Part shown: piece by piece, positions 1-7,222 of the stretch
How positions within the stretch are numbered: position 1 is the first letter of the stretch
Layout of the letters: each line of letters starts with the position of its first letter
Origin: JADHUC01 sp964617665
GTDB lineage: Bacteria > Planctomycetota > Planctomycetia > Pirellulales > Pirellulaceae
NCBI GenBank assembly: GCA_964617665.1
Contig: CAZUAH010000331.1
Location: 1 to 14,986, forward strand
DNA: 14,986 nucleotides
Reading direction: 5' to 3'
The notes under the pieces: model-generated
What the model saw: only the letters and a program-made list of their open reading frames with translations
What the model was told of the DNA's origin: nothing
The model's database searches: none
Translations under genes and position numbers: made by a program

Positions 1-209
1 CGCGGATCGCCCAGTTGACCAAGTGCCTCCGCAGCGGCGCGGCGAGATTTGAGAGTGTCGCGATTCCTCTCACGCAAGACGCGTAGCAGAGGCTCAACGC
101 CACGCGAATCACCGAGTCGACCAAGGGCCTCGGCAGCGGCTAAACGCGTTACCGCGTCTCGCGATCGCAACTTCAGGCTGTACCACCAGATCTTCACTGA
201 CTTGAGCAT
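1..209 (-). CDS. HEAT-repeat protein, 3' end outside the window (partial)
   Basis: This is the beginning of a HEAT/PBS-lyase-like repeat protein; 69 codons are visible before the window edge. After a short basic, Trp-containing start (MLKSVKIWWYSLKLRSR), two tandem helical repeats share the signature AAAEALGxLGDxR, at about residues 23-35 and 57-69. HEAT repeats form solenoids that bind other proteins. The ATG at 209-207 lies inside the last codons of the upstream radical SAM gene (16-base overlap, different frame). It has a GGAGG ribosome site seven bases upstream, also within that gene, so translation is probably coupled. This suggests a scaffold or partner for the radical SAM protein, but that is inferred from context only. 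No signal peptide is visible. It is too short and truncated for an overall family assignment. Confidence 0.85.
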   Translation of the reverse strand, partial: MLKSVKIWWYSLKLRSRDAVTRLAAAEALGRLGDSRGVEPLLRVLRERNRDTLKSRRAAAEALGQLGDP

Positions 210-2671
210 GACAAGGCCTCCGAGAACTGATCAATTCCGAGGTACTGAATCGCAGCCTCCTGGAGTCCGCGTGCGCGTCGATGCAAACCTTCGCAGTCAG
301 GCGGTTGAGCGTCCAGGTTCTGTTGCGTGGACCGGCCGCCCCAAGCACGGCAGGCGCCACCGCATAGATAACGTAAATCGCACAGACTGCACTTCGGATT
401 CGTGTCGACATCGTGGCCAGAGAGATCCCGAAAACCGGTAGATTCGAGGACCGAATTCAATCCTAGTTCGATCACGTTGCCCAAATACGCGTGTGTTTGG
501 TGGTACGCGTAGCAAGGAAACGAGTGGCCAGAAGGCTCGAGGTAAAGGTTCTGCCCCAGCCCGCAACTCGACGTGGGCCGGAAGCCGCCTTCGATCAGTT
601 CCATTGGATCCGCATGGGCTCCCAAGGCTTCGGAGGATGGCGGCTCGTCCCAGTCCGCGGCACGGCCCAGGGGCAACAGCGGGCGGAACCGGATCCGCCG
701 GATTCCTAGACGGGCTGCCAGCCGTCGGACCGCGTCTCCCGGCTCACCTTGGATTTCGGCTGTGCGCATAACAGTGGCCAGCGAGAGCTTTCCAGCCGTG
801 CGCGTGTCTGCGGCGAACTTGATGTAGGCCTCCAGGTTTTTCACCGCGACCGCGAACGTCCCTTTGCCGCGACGCGCGTCGTGGGTCTGTTGAGTCCCGT
901 CAATGCTGACTACCACTTGATCGACTGCCACAGCAATGCGCCGCAAGTCTTCGCCATCCAAAGGCATCGCGAGGTTGGTCCGCATCACGAGATTCATCGG
1001 CGCCGTCCAGGACCGCGCCGTCCGCAATACATCCAGTAGATCGTCGCGTCGGGAATGGATCAACGGCTCCCCGCCTGTAATGACCACCTGACGAAAACCC
1101 GCGTCCTTGCCTTCGCGAACCAAGCAGGCGACTGCCTCGACCGGCATATCACACTGCTTCTGTTCTCCTGCATCTGTGCGGGCGTAGCAGTGCGTGCAAT
1201 TCAATTGGCAGCTGAAAGTGACGTGCAGGTAGAGGTTATTCAATAGGCGGGGGCCCGGTTCCAGACACACGTTGAGCCTGGCCAGAGACGCCAGAGCGGA
1301 CTGCTGGTTTCGGCAGACACCCATTCTCACCAATCGGACCGCTACGGTGTCGACGTCTGGACCGCGCGCCAACTCGACCGCTGCCACGATTCGCTTGGCG
1401 GTTCGGGCGATGTCACTCGGATGCGGCGAGTTGCGCACCAACTCAATCAGCGGCCCTTCCCGCAGCAAAGGATGCCCACGACCGTCGTATGGCCTCGCAG
1501 CAATCGCTTCGATGTTTCGCTCGGAAGCCATGTCCTCCAGCAGGCGTGCCTGGATATGGTCAAAGGCGACCCGATAGCCTGGGCAATACGGATCTCTGAC
1601 ATGGGCGTCGGGACCAGCCCACGTGTTGTGCGGACACCCGCCGCGACAGTACTCCCAATGTGGACAGCCCTCACAGGCTTCACTGGCGCGATGAAGTGCG
1701 TGCAGCATTCTGCGGGCCATGGGACTGACCAGAAGCTCTTTCAGCCCAGGACGGTTGCCCAGATTGCCGAGGCGATAGCTTGGGCGACCGCAGAATCGCT
1801 GGCAAGGATAGATGTCGCCGAACGGGTCAATGGCAAAGAACATCCCCAAGCAATCACGGAACGTGCAGACCTTGCCTTCGCTGCAGGCAAGACCTTGGCA
1901 CATCTCGTCCAGCGATGAAACAGAGATCTCTCGCCGGTGTTCGACGTAGTAGTCGAGCATGTCGCACATCAGGCTTCCGTATTGCTCCGGCGCGATCGCA
2001 TACCGGTCATCCCGCGAGTCTATCGGCGGGACCGCAGGATGAATTGACATGCCCAGTCGCTCGGACAGGAAGAAGTCAAACACATCGCGCCACTGTCGGG
2101 CACTGTCAGGTGTGAATGTGGCGATGCAGCCGACGCGGATACCGTGGTCTTCGGCCTTGCGGATGCCGCGCATCGTGCGGCCGAAATAGCCTGGCCCCCG
2201 TTGGGCATCGGTGACTGTCTGTGGCCCGTCAAGGCTGGTGCCGACATCGACACCGTGCTCGGAAAACAAGTCGCAAAACTCGTCGTCCAAGAACCAGAGG
2301 TTGCTCTGCAGTGCGACCTTGTATCCCCTGGCGCCAAATCGCTCCCTGAGCCCTTGGAGGGCCAGACGCCAGATGGTGTGCCCGGCCTGAAGTGGCTCCC
2401 CGCCGTGAAACGTGACTTTGACCCTCTCCTGGCCCGTCTGGGTGGCGATAAGAGCGATGAAGTCGAGAGCGGACTCGACGGTCTTGGGTGCCATCGCGGG
2501 CCCCGTGTGGGGACCGAAGCAATAGGAGCACTTGGCAGGGCAGGCCAGTGAAGGCACCAACATGAAGTGCGGATGTCTGCTCTCGCACAGATTGCATCCT
2601 GGCGACTCGCGGGATGCCGCGAACTCCGCCGCGTGTTCCGCGGAGTTCAGCTGTATTGAAGGCCAGTTCAC
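194..2671 (-). CDS. Tandem double radical SAM/SPASM protein (825 aa), putative peptide or protein maturase
   Basis: Two complete radical SAM modules lie in one chain. Half 1 has the cluster motif CPAKCSYC (C44, C48, C51), the SAM-binding GGEP at 90-93, and an SPASM-like Cys set (C290, C333, C336, C342, C346, C363). Half 2 has CQLNCTHC (C488, C492, C495), GGEP at 533-536, and SPASM cysteines C703, C720, C761, C764, C770, C774 and C793. A helical linker (about 385-478) joins them. SPASM enzymes of this kind (anaerobic sulfatase maturases, PqqE, RiPP maturases) use SAM radicals to modify peptide side chains and carry extra Fe-S clusters, so up to six clusters are possible here. The start is GTG at 2671, placed by a near-perfect GGAGGTGA site; no in-frame ATG fits better. 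An 87-codon ORF lies just upstream and a HEAT gene overlaps its end. The substrate cannot be named. It is probably cytoplasmic and oxygen-sensitive. Confidence 0.95.
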   Translation of the reverse strand: MNWPSIQLNSAEHAAEFAASRESPGCNLCESRHPHFMLVPSLACPAKCSYCFGPHTGPAMAPKTVESALDFIALIATQTGQERVKVTFHGGEPLQAGHTIWRLALQGLRERFGARGYKVALQSNLWFLDDEFCDLFSEHGVDVGTSLDGPQTVTDAQRGPGYFGRTMRGIRKAEDHGIRVGCIATFTPDSARQWRDVFDFFLSERLGMSIHPAVPPIDSRDDRYAIAPEQYGSLMCDMLDYYVEHRREISVSSLDEMCQGLACSEGKVCTFRDCLGMFFAIDPFGDIYPCQRFCGRPSYRLGNLGNRPGLKELLVSPMARRMLHALHRASEACEGCPHWEYCRGGCPHNTWAGPDAHVRDPYCPGYRVAFDHIQARLLEDMASERNIEAIAARPYDGRGHPLLREGPLIELVRNSPHPSDIARTAKRIVAAVELARGPDVDTVAVRLVRMGVCRNQQSALASLARLNVCLEPGPRLLNNLYLHVTFSCQLNCTHCYARTDAGEQKQCDMPVEAVACLVREGKDAGFRQVVITGGEPLIHSRRDDLLDVLRTARSWTAPMNLVMRTNLAMPLDGEDLRRIAVAVDQVVVSIDGTQQTHDARRGKGTFAVAVKNLEAYIKFAADTRTAGKLSLATVMRTAEIQGEPGDAVRRLAARLGIRRIRFRPLLPLGRAADWDEPPSSEALGAHADPMELIEGGFRPTSSCGLGQNLYLEPSGHSFPCYAYHQTHAYLGNVIELGLNSVLESTGFRDLSGHDVDTNPKCSLCDLRYLCGGACRAWGGRSTQQNLDAQPPDCEGLHRRARGLQEAAIQYLGIDQFSEALSCSSQ
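217..221 (-). promoter_or_regulatory. Ribosome binding site of the HEAT-repeat gene, inside the radical SAM coding region
   Basis: On the minus strand this reads GGAGG with a 7-base spacer to the ATG at 209-207. It decides the HEAT-gene start and indicates translational coupling with the overlapping upstream gene. Confidence 0.7.
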
Positions 2672-2675
2672 GCCA

Positions 2676-2683
2676 TCACCTCC
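2676..2683 (-). promoter_or_regulatory. Strong ribosome binding site that fixes a GTG start
   Basis: On the minus strand this reads GGAGGTGA. The GGAGG core lies 7 bases before the GTG at 2671-2669. A nearby ATG (ATG GCG TGA) is out of frame and stops at once, so GTG is the real start of the double radical SAM protein. Confidence 0.75.
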
Positions 2684-2735
2684 GGCACGGTCACCAGACG
2701 ACTATTCGCATCTTACCACATACTCCTCAGTAGCT

Positions 2736-2999
2736 TCAATCACGAGCCACCTTCGAATTCGCCTCTCTGTCAGGTCGCGCCAAGTCCTTTTCTAGCTCGG
2801 ACATAACCGGACGAACTCGCCATCCGTCCGACGCTGTCTGTTCCGCCAAGTCCTCGGCCGTGGTCAAGGCTGCGTTTGCAGCCAGCGCAACCGCGACGCT
2901 CAAAACCGCTACGACAGTTTCGCGTCCGGTCTCCAACGGTTGAGTGCAAGTAATCCAGCCAAAGTTGATTACTTGCGGATCTTCGAGGTTTTCTTGCAC
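2736..2999 (-). CDS. Small protein (87 aa) of unknown function, possible substrate or partner of the radical SAM protein
   Basis: This is an open frame starting with GTG at 2999 and ending 64 bases before the radical SAM start on the same strand. A GGAAG ribosome-like site lies about 8 bases before the GTG. The protein has an acidic polar N-terminus with one Cys (C18), an Ala/Val-rich hydrophobic helix (about 28-48), and a charged C-terminal part containing DGWRVRPV (58-65). Third-position GC, counted by hand at about 60%, looks like real coding sequence. I recognise no family. Its place before a double SPASM enzyme is where a precursor peptide would sit, and the aromatic triplets (FGW, WRV) could in principle be cyclophane targets; both points are inference. 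It may instead be a small partner protein, or not be translated. No GG leader-cleavage site is obvious. Confidence 0.45.
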   Translation of the reverse strand: MQENLEDPQVINFGWITCTQPLETGRETVVAVLSVAVALAANAALTTAEDLAEQTASDGWRVRPVMSELEKDLARPDREANSKVARD

Positions 3000-3334
3000 A
3001 TCGGCACTTCCACAACAGGATAGGCGATGATGCTATACGTGGGAGTCTCGGAGCCCAAATTCCTTGCCGCCTATCGACGGTTACATCTTTCGTTGTTTAA
3101 TCAAGTCCAAAGCGCGTCTTGCGTCCGATAAAATCTGTTGAACTAAACCGCTTCGCGGTGGGCAGTACCGCAACGGTCTTTTCTTGTCGATTCATCTCTC
3201 GACCACGACTCGAGGTGCTTGCCGATTGCCTGTGGGCTATCGAGGTTCTCACCTGATTCCTGGGCGTACCCTCTGCGTGCGAAGATGGAGACAGTAGTCC
3301 CCATTTCTTCACCCTTACAGCAGAGGAGCAAGTC
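3000..3334. other. Intergenic stretch between divergent operons
   Basis: These 335 bases contain no convincing gene; the open frames here have no ribosome sites and no family resemblance. The stretch must hold the leftward promoter for the radical SAM operon. A weak -10-like TATAGC reads on the minus strand at 3037-3032, with no good -35. The start region for the integrase chimera and the tandem hairpins at 3147-3181 also lie here. No remnant of the 5' half of the LRR gene could be read in it. Confidence 0.6.
3147..3181 (+). promoter_or_regulatory. Tandem alternative hairpins followed by a T-rich tail
   Basis: Four short segments can pair in mutually exclusive ways: ACCGC (3147-3151), GCGGT (3155-3159), ACCGC (3167-3171) and CGGT (3174-3177). 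Possible stems are 1:2 (loop TTC), 2:3 (7-base loop) and 3:4 (ACCG CAA CGGT). The last is followed directly by CTTTTCTT. The arrangement resembles an attenuator or the subterminal hairpins of a mobile element. Stems are only 4-5 bp, so this is a weak call. Confidence 0.3.
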
Positions 3335-4000
3335 ATGACGCCACTCAGGAAACGCTACATCGAGGACATCGAACTGAGGAATCTCTCTGAGCATACTCAG
3401 CGAGCGTATGTTCGAGCGGTGGCACAGTTTGCGGAGTTTTTTGGAAAGTCACCTGAGCTTCTAGGGCGAGAGGAGATTCGCAAATACCTGTTGTATCTCA
3501 TTCGGGAAAAACGTGTGTGCGGAAGCACCTACCGTCAAGTCTTATCGGCGATCCGGCTTCTGTATCGGACGACGCTTGGCAAGGATTGGGCCGTGGAAGG
3601 AATCCAACATCGGAAATCCGAGAAGAAGCTGCCACTGGTCATGAGCATGGATGAAGTCGATCAGTTCTTTCAATCGCTTGACAGTCTGAAATACCGCGCC
3701 ATTCTGATGACAGCCTATGCGGCAGGGCTGCGGGTGTCGGAAGTGGTGTCGCTACGAGTCACCGACATCGACAGCGCGCGGATGGTGATTCGCATCACCA
3801 ACGCCACGCTCAAGCCTCTGGCGCTGTTACCCCATCCGGAAATGCTGCTGCTGAACGGCACCGACATCACGGACGAGGGACTGAAGCATCTGCACGGACT
3901 GAAGAGTCTTCGGACCTTGTTTCTCAGGGGCACCAAGGTCACCGATGCCGGTGTCGCAGGCTTCCAAAAGGCTCTTCCCAACTGTGTGACCTACCGCTAA
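3335..4000 (+). CDS. Chimeric ORF: truncated tyrosine recombinase fused in frame to an LRR-protein tail
   Basis: Residues ~4-86 are a phage-integrase N-terminal core-binding (SAM-like) domain, with the typical LSEHTQRAYVRAVAQFAEF and TYRQVLSAIRLLY segments. Residues ~97-154 begin the catalytic domain and include the first catalytic Arg in YAAGLRVSEV (R133). At about residue 154 (nt ~3794-3800) the integrase stops being recognisable. The remainder (about 160-221) is a planctomycete-style leucine-rich repeat end: LLLNGTDITDEGLKHL, then FLRGTKVTDAGVAGF, and a closing ALPNC. The HxxR and nucleophilic Tyr are absent, so recombination activity is impossible. An intact enzyme would be about 290-330 aa. 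The ATG has an AGAGGAG site 7 bases upstream. This is most likely a relic of an integrase-bearing element that recombined into an LRR gene; expression is possible but unproven. Confidence 0.9.
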   Translation: MTPLRKRYIEDIELRNLSEHTQRAYVRAVAQFAEFFGKSPELLGREEIRKYLLYLIREKRVCGSTYRQVLSAIRLLYRTTLGKDWAVEGIQHRKSEKKLPLVMSMDEVDQFFQSLDSLKYRAILMTAYAAGLRVSEVVSLRVTDIDSARMVIRITNATLKPLALLPHPEMLLLNGTDITDEGLKHLHGLKSLRTLFLRGTKVTDAGVAGFQKALPNCVTYR

Positions 4001-4228
4001 GCAGTGCTTAGAGACAAATGCGCGGTTCGCGATGCTGAAATATGGGAAAAGCAACGATTTTCGGCAGTTCAACCGTGCAAACATTGCTCACGTCTGCTTA
4101 GAGCATCGTCAGGCCGCGTGCTTTGGCGAAGTTTGAAATTCCGACTTGCTCACGGACAGACTGCGGCGAGAATTGAACGAACCTCGCTCGCCTGTTGTTG
4201 CTGTGATTGAGCAAAGCTAGACTGAAGC

Positions 4229-4243
4229 CAGACTAGCAGTCTG
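4229..4243. promoter_or_regulatory. Perfect inverted repeat upstream of the oxidoreductase operon
   Basis: CAGACT-AGC-AGTCTG is a perfect 6-bp inverted repeat with a 3-base centre, ending 34 bases before the ATG at 4278. A related CTAGACTG lies just before it (4217-4224). It could be an operator or a small hairpin in the leader; no T-tract follows, so it is not a terminator. Confidence 0.3.
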
Positions 4244-4277
4244 ACTTGACCGAAATGCGCGAGACAAAGGGGATGTG

Positions 4278-5468
4278 ATGGAAAGCGAAAAGACAGGCGT
4301 GTCCCGTCGTGGCTTCCTTAGTGCCGCGGGCTCGGCAGCACTCGCCGGATCGGTCGCGTCGGCGTCGATGGCCGGTGAACCGGCGATCGACCGTGATCGG
4401 AAGATTCGTATTGGTGTAGTCGGCGGGGGCTTCGGGGCTTCGTTTCAGTGGCACCTTGACCCTAACTGTATTGTCGAGGCGGTTAGCGATCTGCGCACCG
4501 ATCGCCGCGCCCATTTACAGCGGGTCTACCGTTGCGAAAGGTCCTACGAATCGCTCGAGAAACTCGTGCTCGACCCGAAGATCGATGCCGTGGCTGTGTT
4601 CACCGGTGCGCCTGATCACGCCCGTCACGTGATCCACTGTATGGAACACGACAAGCACGTCATTTGCGCCGTGCCCGCCTGTTTGACGCTGGAAGAAGCC
4701 CAGGAGATGAAGGAGACCAAGGAAGGTAAGCGGCTGAAGTACATGATGGCCGAGACCAGCTACTACCGGACGCCTACGATCTTCGCCCGTGAAGTGTGGG
4801 CCGATGGCGCGTTTGGTGATTTCCTCTATACAGAGGTCGAGTACTACCATCACGCGCCCAAGGAGATCGGAAAAAGTAGTCTGTGGTGGTATAAGGGGCA
4901 GAAGACATGGCGTTACGCCTTCCCGCCTATGCTGTACGTCACACACTCTTCGGGCTTTCATGTGGGCGTTACGCGAGAGCGGTTTACCGAGGTCTCCTGC
5001 CTGGGGTGGGGACCTGACCACGAGGCGTACCGCGAGAACGCGTACGACAATCCGTTCAAGAATATGGTGGGACTGTTCAAGACAGACCGGGGTAACATTT
5101 GTCGATGTAATGTCTGTTGGCATCTTCACGCGGGTGGCGAGCGAGCCCAGTGGTTGGGCGAACTTGCCGCGCTGTACATGAGTAGTTCGGGCGGCCAGCC
5201 GTTTGTGTTCAAACGCTCCGGACATTCCGATATCAAGTCGGCACCCAATTACATGACGCTTCTGCCCGAGCCAATGCGAGTTGGCAGCGGCCACGGAGGC
5301 TCGCACACGTTTTTGACCCATGAGTTTGTTGCTGCTTTGGTGGAAGACCGCGAGCCGGCAATTGATCTCTACGAGTCGCTGGCGATGACCGTCCCAGGAA
5401 TCGTTGCCAACGAATCGGCTCGCAAAGGCGGTGAGCAACTGAAAGTGCCCCGTTTCGACCAGACCTGA
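4278..5468 (+). CDS. TAT-exported Gfo/Idh/MocA-family NAD(P)-dependent oxidoreductase (396 aa)
   Basis: The N-terminus is a twin-arginine signal (SRRGFLSAAGS, then a hydrophobic Ala-rich stretch to about residue 32), so the protein is folded with its cofactor and exported. A Rossmann fold follows, with IGVVGGGFG at about 45-53. Members of the family oxidise or reduce sugars and inositols, and in planctomycetes they occur in large TAT-exported sets. The usual EKP motif, whose Lys is catalytic in many members, is replaced here: HVICAVPACLTLEEA (AVP at 131-133). The C-terminal substrate domain carries conserved-looking SSGFHVG and HGGSHTFLTHEF segments. I chose the ATG at 4278, which has AGGGG five bases upstream, over the GTG at 4275. 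It is first in a three-gene run, 34 bases before the triple-repeat protein. The likely substrate is a sugar or glycoside, but which one is not visible. Confidence 0.93.
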   Translation: MESEKTGVSRRGFLSAAGSAALAGSVASASMAGEPAIDRDRKIRIGVVGGGFGASFQWHLDPNCIVEAVSDLRTDRRAHLQRVYRCERSYESLEKLVLDPKIDAVAVFTGAPDHARHVIHCMEHDKHVICAVPACLTLEEAQEMKETKEGKRLKYMMAETSYYRTPTIFAREVWADGAFGDFLYTEVEYYHHAPKEIGKSSLWWYKGQKTWRYAFPPMLYVTHSSGFHVGVTRERFTEVSCLGWGPDHEAYRENAYDNPFKNMVGLFKTDRGNICRCNVCWHLHAGGERAQWLGELAALYMSSSGGQPFVFKRSGHSDIKSAPNYMTLLPEPMRVGSGHGGSHTFLTHEFVAALVEDREPAIDLYESLAMTVPGIVANESARKGGEQLKVPRFDQT

Positions 5469-5502
5469 CGCGGTCGAGATGCATCAACAAGGACGGTCAC
5501 CA

Positions 5503-7197
5503 ATGAAAGCTAGAGCGTTGATAAGCGTCTTTCTTGTCGGAATCCTCACCGCGTCCGTCCAGGCTGCCGAACTCGGAGCGGACTGGACTGTCCAAAGCGG
5601 CGATTGGAATCTGACTCGAGAGATCGTACCGGTCTTCCATCAACGTGAAACAGTTGGCGCCGCCGCTGCATTCTGTCAGAAGCTAAGCGGTAGCGTTGGC
5701 GTTTGGCGTGCGTCTGTGAAACTGTCTCAAGGGACCAAAGAGGCTGGCCTTTGGATTCGCGGTAGCGAGGATTCCCAATCCGGCCTGCTTGTGCTTCTCG
5801 GGCAATACTCGTCCGTCGGCGGCTTCGTGGTCCGGTCGACCGATGGCGAGGTCTTGTGGCAGGACAAGTACGCTCCTTGGTACCCCTACCATGCGTACGT
5901 CGTAGAAGCGGTTGTCGAAGGCGATCGAGTTCGTGTTCAGGTCTTTGAAGCTGATGGCAAGATGCTGCTTTCGCAGAGTCCATGGATTTCACACGCGCAT
6001 CCGGAGAACGAGGCGAAATGTCTCGGTCTTTTCTCGCTCGACGGCCAAGCGAGGTTCTTCAATATCGAACAGGCCCAGGACGCTCTTTGCCCGATCGTCC
6101 CCGATCCTCCGAACAAACGGCGTCTGGTCCAGGACGACGAATCTCCTTGGTCTGTCGCTGGACCGGGGAATTGGATGTGGGTTACCAGCAGGAAGCAGCG
6201 GCTACGCCAGTACGCTGATTGCGATCGCTCGTGGGCCTTTCACCGCGGCATCCGCGGAGCTAATCGGGAATGGGAATGCCGCGTGAGGGTCGATCCGGGC
6301 ACCAAGGGAGCCGGCATGTTGGTTCAAACCAACGAGGAGAAGACGCAGGGCTTCATCGTTTGGCTTGGCGGTACGTACGGCGCCGGATCGCTGATGTTGT
6401 ACCAATACGAACCCGAAATCCGGGCTCGTTGGTCCGGCAAGACTGACAGTTGGCACTACAACACAGAGTATCTACTCCGAGCCGAGACGCGAGGGGACCG
6501 GATGCAAGTACGCCTGTTCGCGGCCGATGGCCAGACCGTTATCTCCGAGTCAAGTTGGATCGACGTCGGCGAAGAGTACGCCGGCAAGGCGGGTTACCTG
6601 GGCTTCCATGTGTGGAACGGCCGGGCAGAATTCTGGGGTTTCTCGGACGATACCCAGAGTCAGACCATCGCCAAAGAGTCCGAGTCCAAGGCGGCGCAGC
6701 TCGGCGGCGGTTGGCAACCCATTGGCGACGGCGACTGGAAATTGGACGATCAGCAGCCAAAGCGACTCTGCCAACGCGGTAAGGCGAAAGAGGCCTTGGC
6801 CCTGAACACGCAAATTGTCGGTAGCCAGGGCACGTGGCGGTGTCACGTCCGTCCTGCCAAAGGGATGGGTACGGTTGGGCTCGTCTTCCAGGCCAGCCAG
6901 GATCGAAAGCAGGGTTTTGTCTGTCTTGCGACTGACAATGGTGCTCGATTGGAAACGTTGCAAGGAAAGGTGTTGTGGGAGGATCTCGATTGGAAGTGGC
7001 AGGATAAGGAGTATTTGTTGGAAGCGGTGGTAATGACTGACCGCGTAGCCGTTCGCGTGAAAACGGCCGACGGAAAAACGGTATTGACCGGTTCCCCAGA
7101 TATCTACGTGCCCGAATCGAACAATTCGCGCAAAGGTCACCTCGGCCTATTGACTCGCGGAGGAGCGGCCGAGTTCTGGGGTTGGCAGGTTGAGTGA
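5503..7197 (+). CDS. Secreted protein with three tandem beta-rich (concanavalin-like) modules (564 aa)
   Basis: A Sec signal peptide (MKARALISVFLVGILTASVQA) is followed by three homologous modules of about 180 residues at nt ~5571-6075, ~6138-6640 and ~6700-7194. Each opens with a short W...GxW motif and has GxWxxxV, a 'Gl.x....d...G' core, and a strongly conserved closing strand: GDRVRVQVFEADGKMLL, GDRMQVRLFAADGQTVI and TDRVAVRVKTADGKTVL, ending in a Gly-Leu-Gly/AeFwG turn. This pattern suggests beta-sandwich lectin/glucanase folds, reminiscent of LamG or DUF1080 (3-keto-disaccharide hydrolase) domains, but I cannot place it firmly. The ATG at 5503 (AAGGA nine bases upstream) is preferred to an earlier ATG at 5479, because it puts the signal peptide at the N-terminus. 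The neighbours suggest carbohydrate binding or processing outside the cytoplasm. Confidence 0.85.
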   Translation: MKARALISVFLVGILTASVQAAELGADWTVQSGDWNLTREIVPVFHQRETVGAAAAFCQKLSGSVGVWRASVKLSQGTKEAGLWIRGSEDSQSGLLVLLGQYSSVGGFVVRSTDGEVLWQDKYAPWYPYHAYVVEAVVEGDRVRVQVFEADGKMLLSQSPWISHAHPENEAKCLGLFSLDGQARFFNIEQAQDALCPIVPDPPNKRRLVQDDESPWSVAGPGNWMWVTSRKQRLRQYADCDRSWAFHRGIRGANREWECRVRVDPGTKGAGMLVQTNEEKTQGFIVWLGGTYGAGSLMLYQYEPEIRARWSGKTDSWHYNTEYLLRAETRGDRMQVRLFAADGQTVISESSWIDVGEEYAGKAGYLGFHVWNGRAEFWGFSDDTQSQTIAKESESKAAQLGGGWQPIGDGDWKLDDQQPKRLCQRGKAKEALALNTQIVGSQGTWRCHVRPAKGMGTVGLVFQASQDRKQGFVCLATDNGARLETLQGKVLWEDLDWKWQDKEYLLEAVVMTDRVAVRVKTADGKTVLTGSPDIYVPESNNSRKGHLGLLTRGGAAEFWGWQVE

Positions 7198-7222
7198 ACG
7201 GCGTGCGATATCAGGAAAAAGC

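Noticed and set aside
2770..3015. 81-codon Cys/Arg-rich frame starting with ATG on the minus strand
   Set aside because: It overlaps the 87-codon GTG frame in another register. The Arg/Ser/Gly-rich composition is typical of a shifted frame, though its cysteines made me consider it as a peptide precursor.
3097..3336. 79-codon minus-strand frame upstream of the integrase relic
   Set aside because: It has no ribosome site and shadow-like composition, and it covers the hairpin region and the integrase leader.
4515..5438. 307-codon open frame on the minus strand
   Set aside because: It lies entirely antisense to the well-supported Gfo/Idh/MocA gene, has no domain or ribosome site, and reflects high-GC codon bias on the sense strand.
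6550..7140. 196-codon open frame on the minus strand
   Set aside because: It is antisense to the third module of the secreted repeat protein and has no recognisable protein features.
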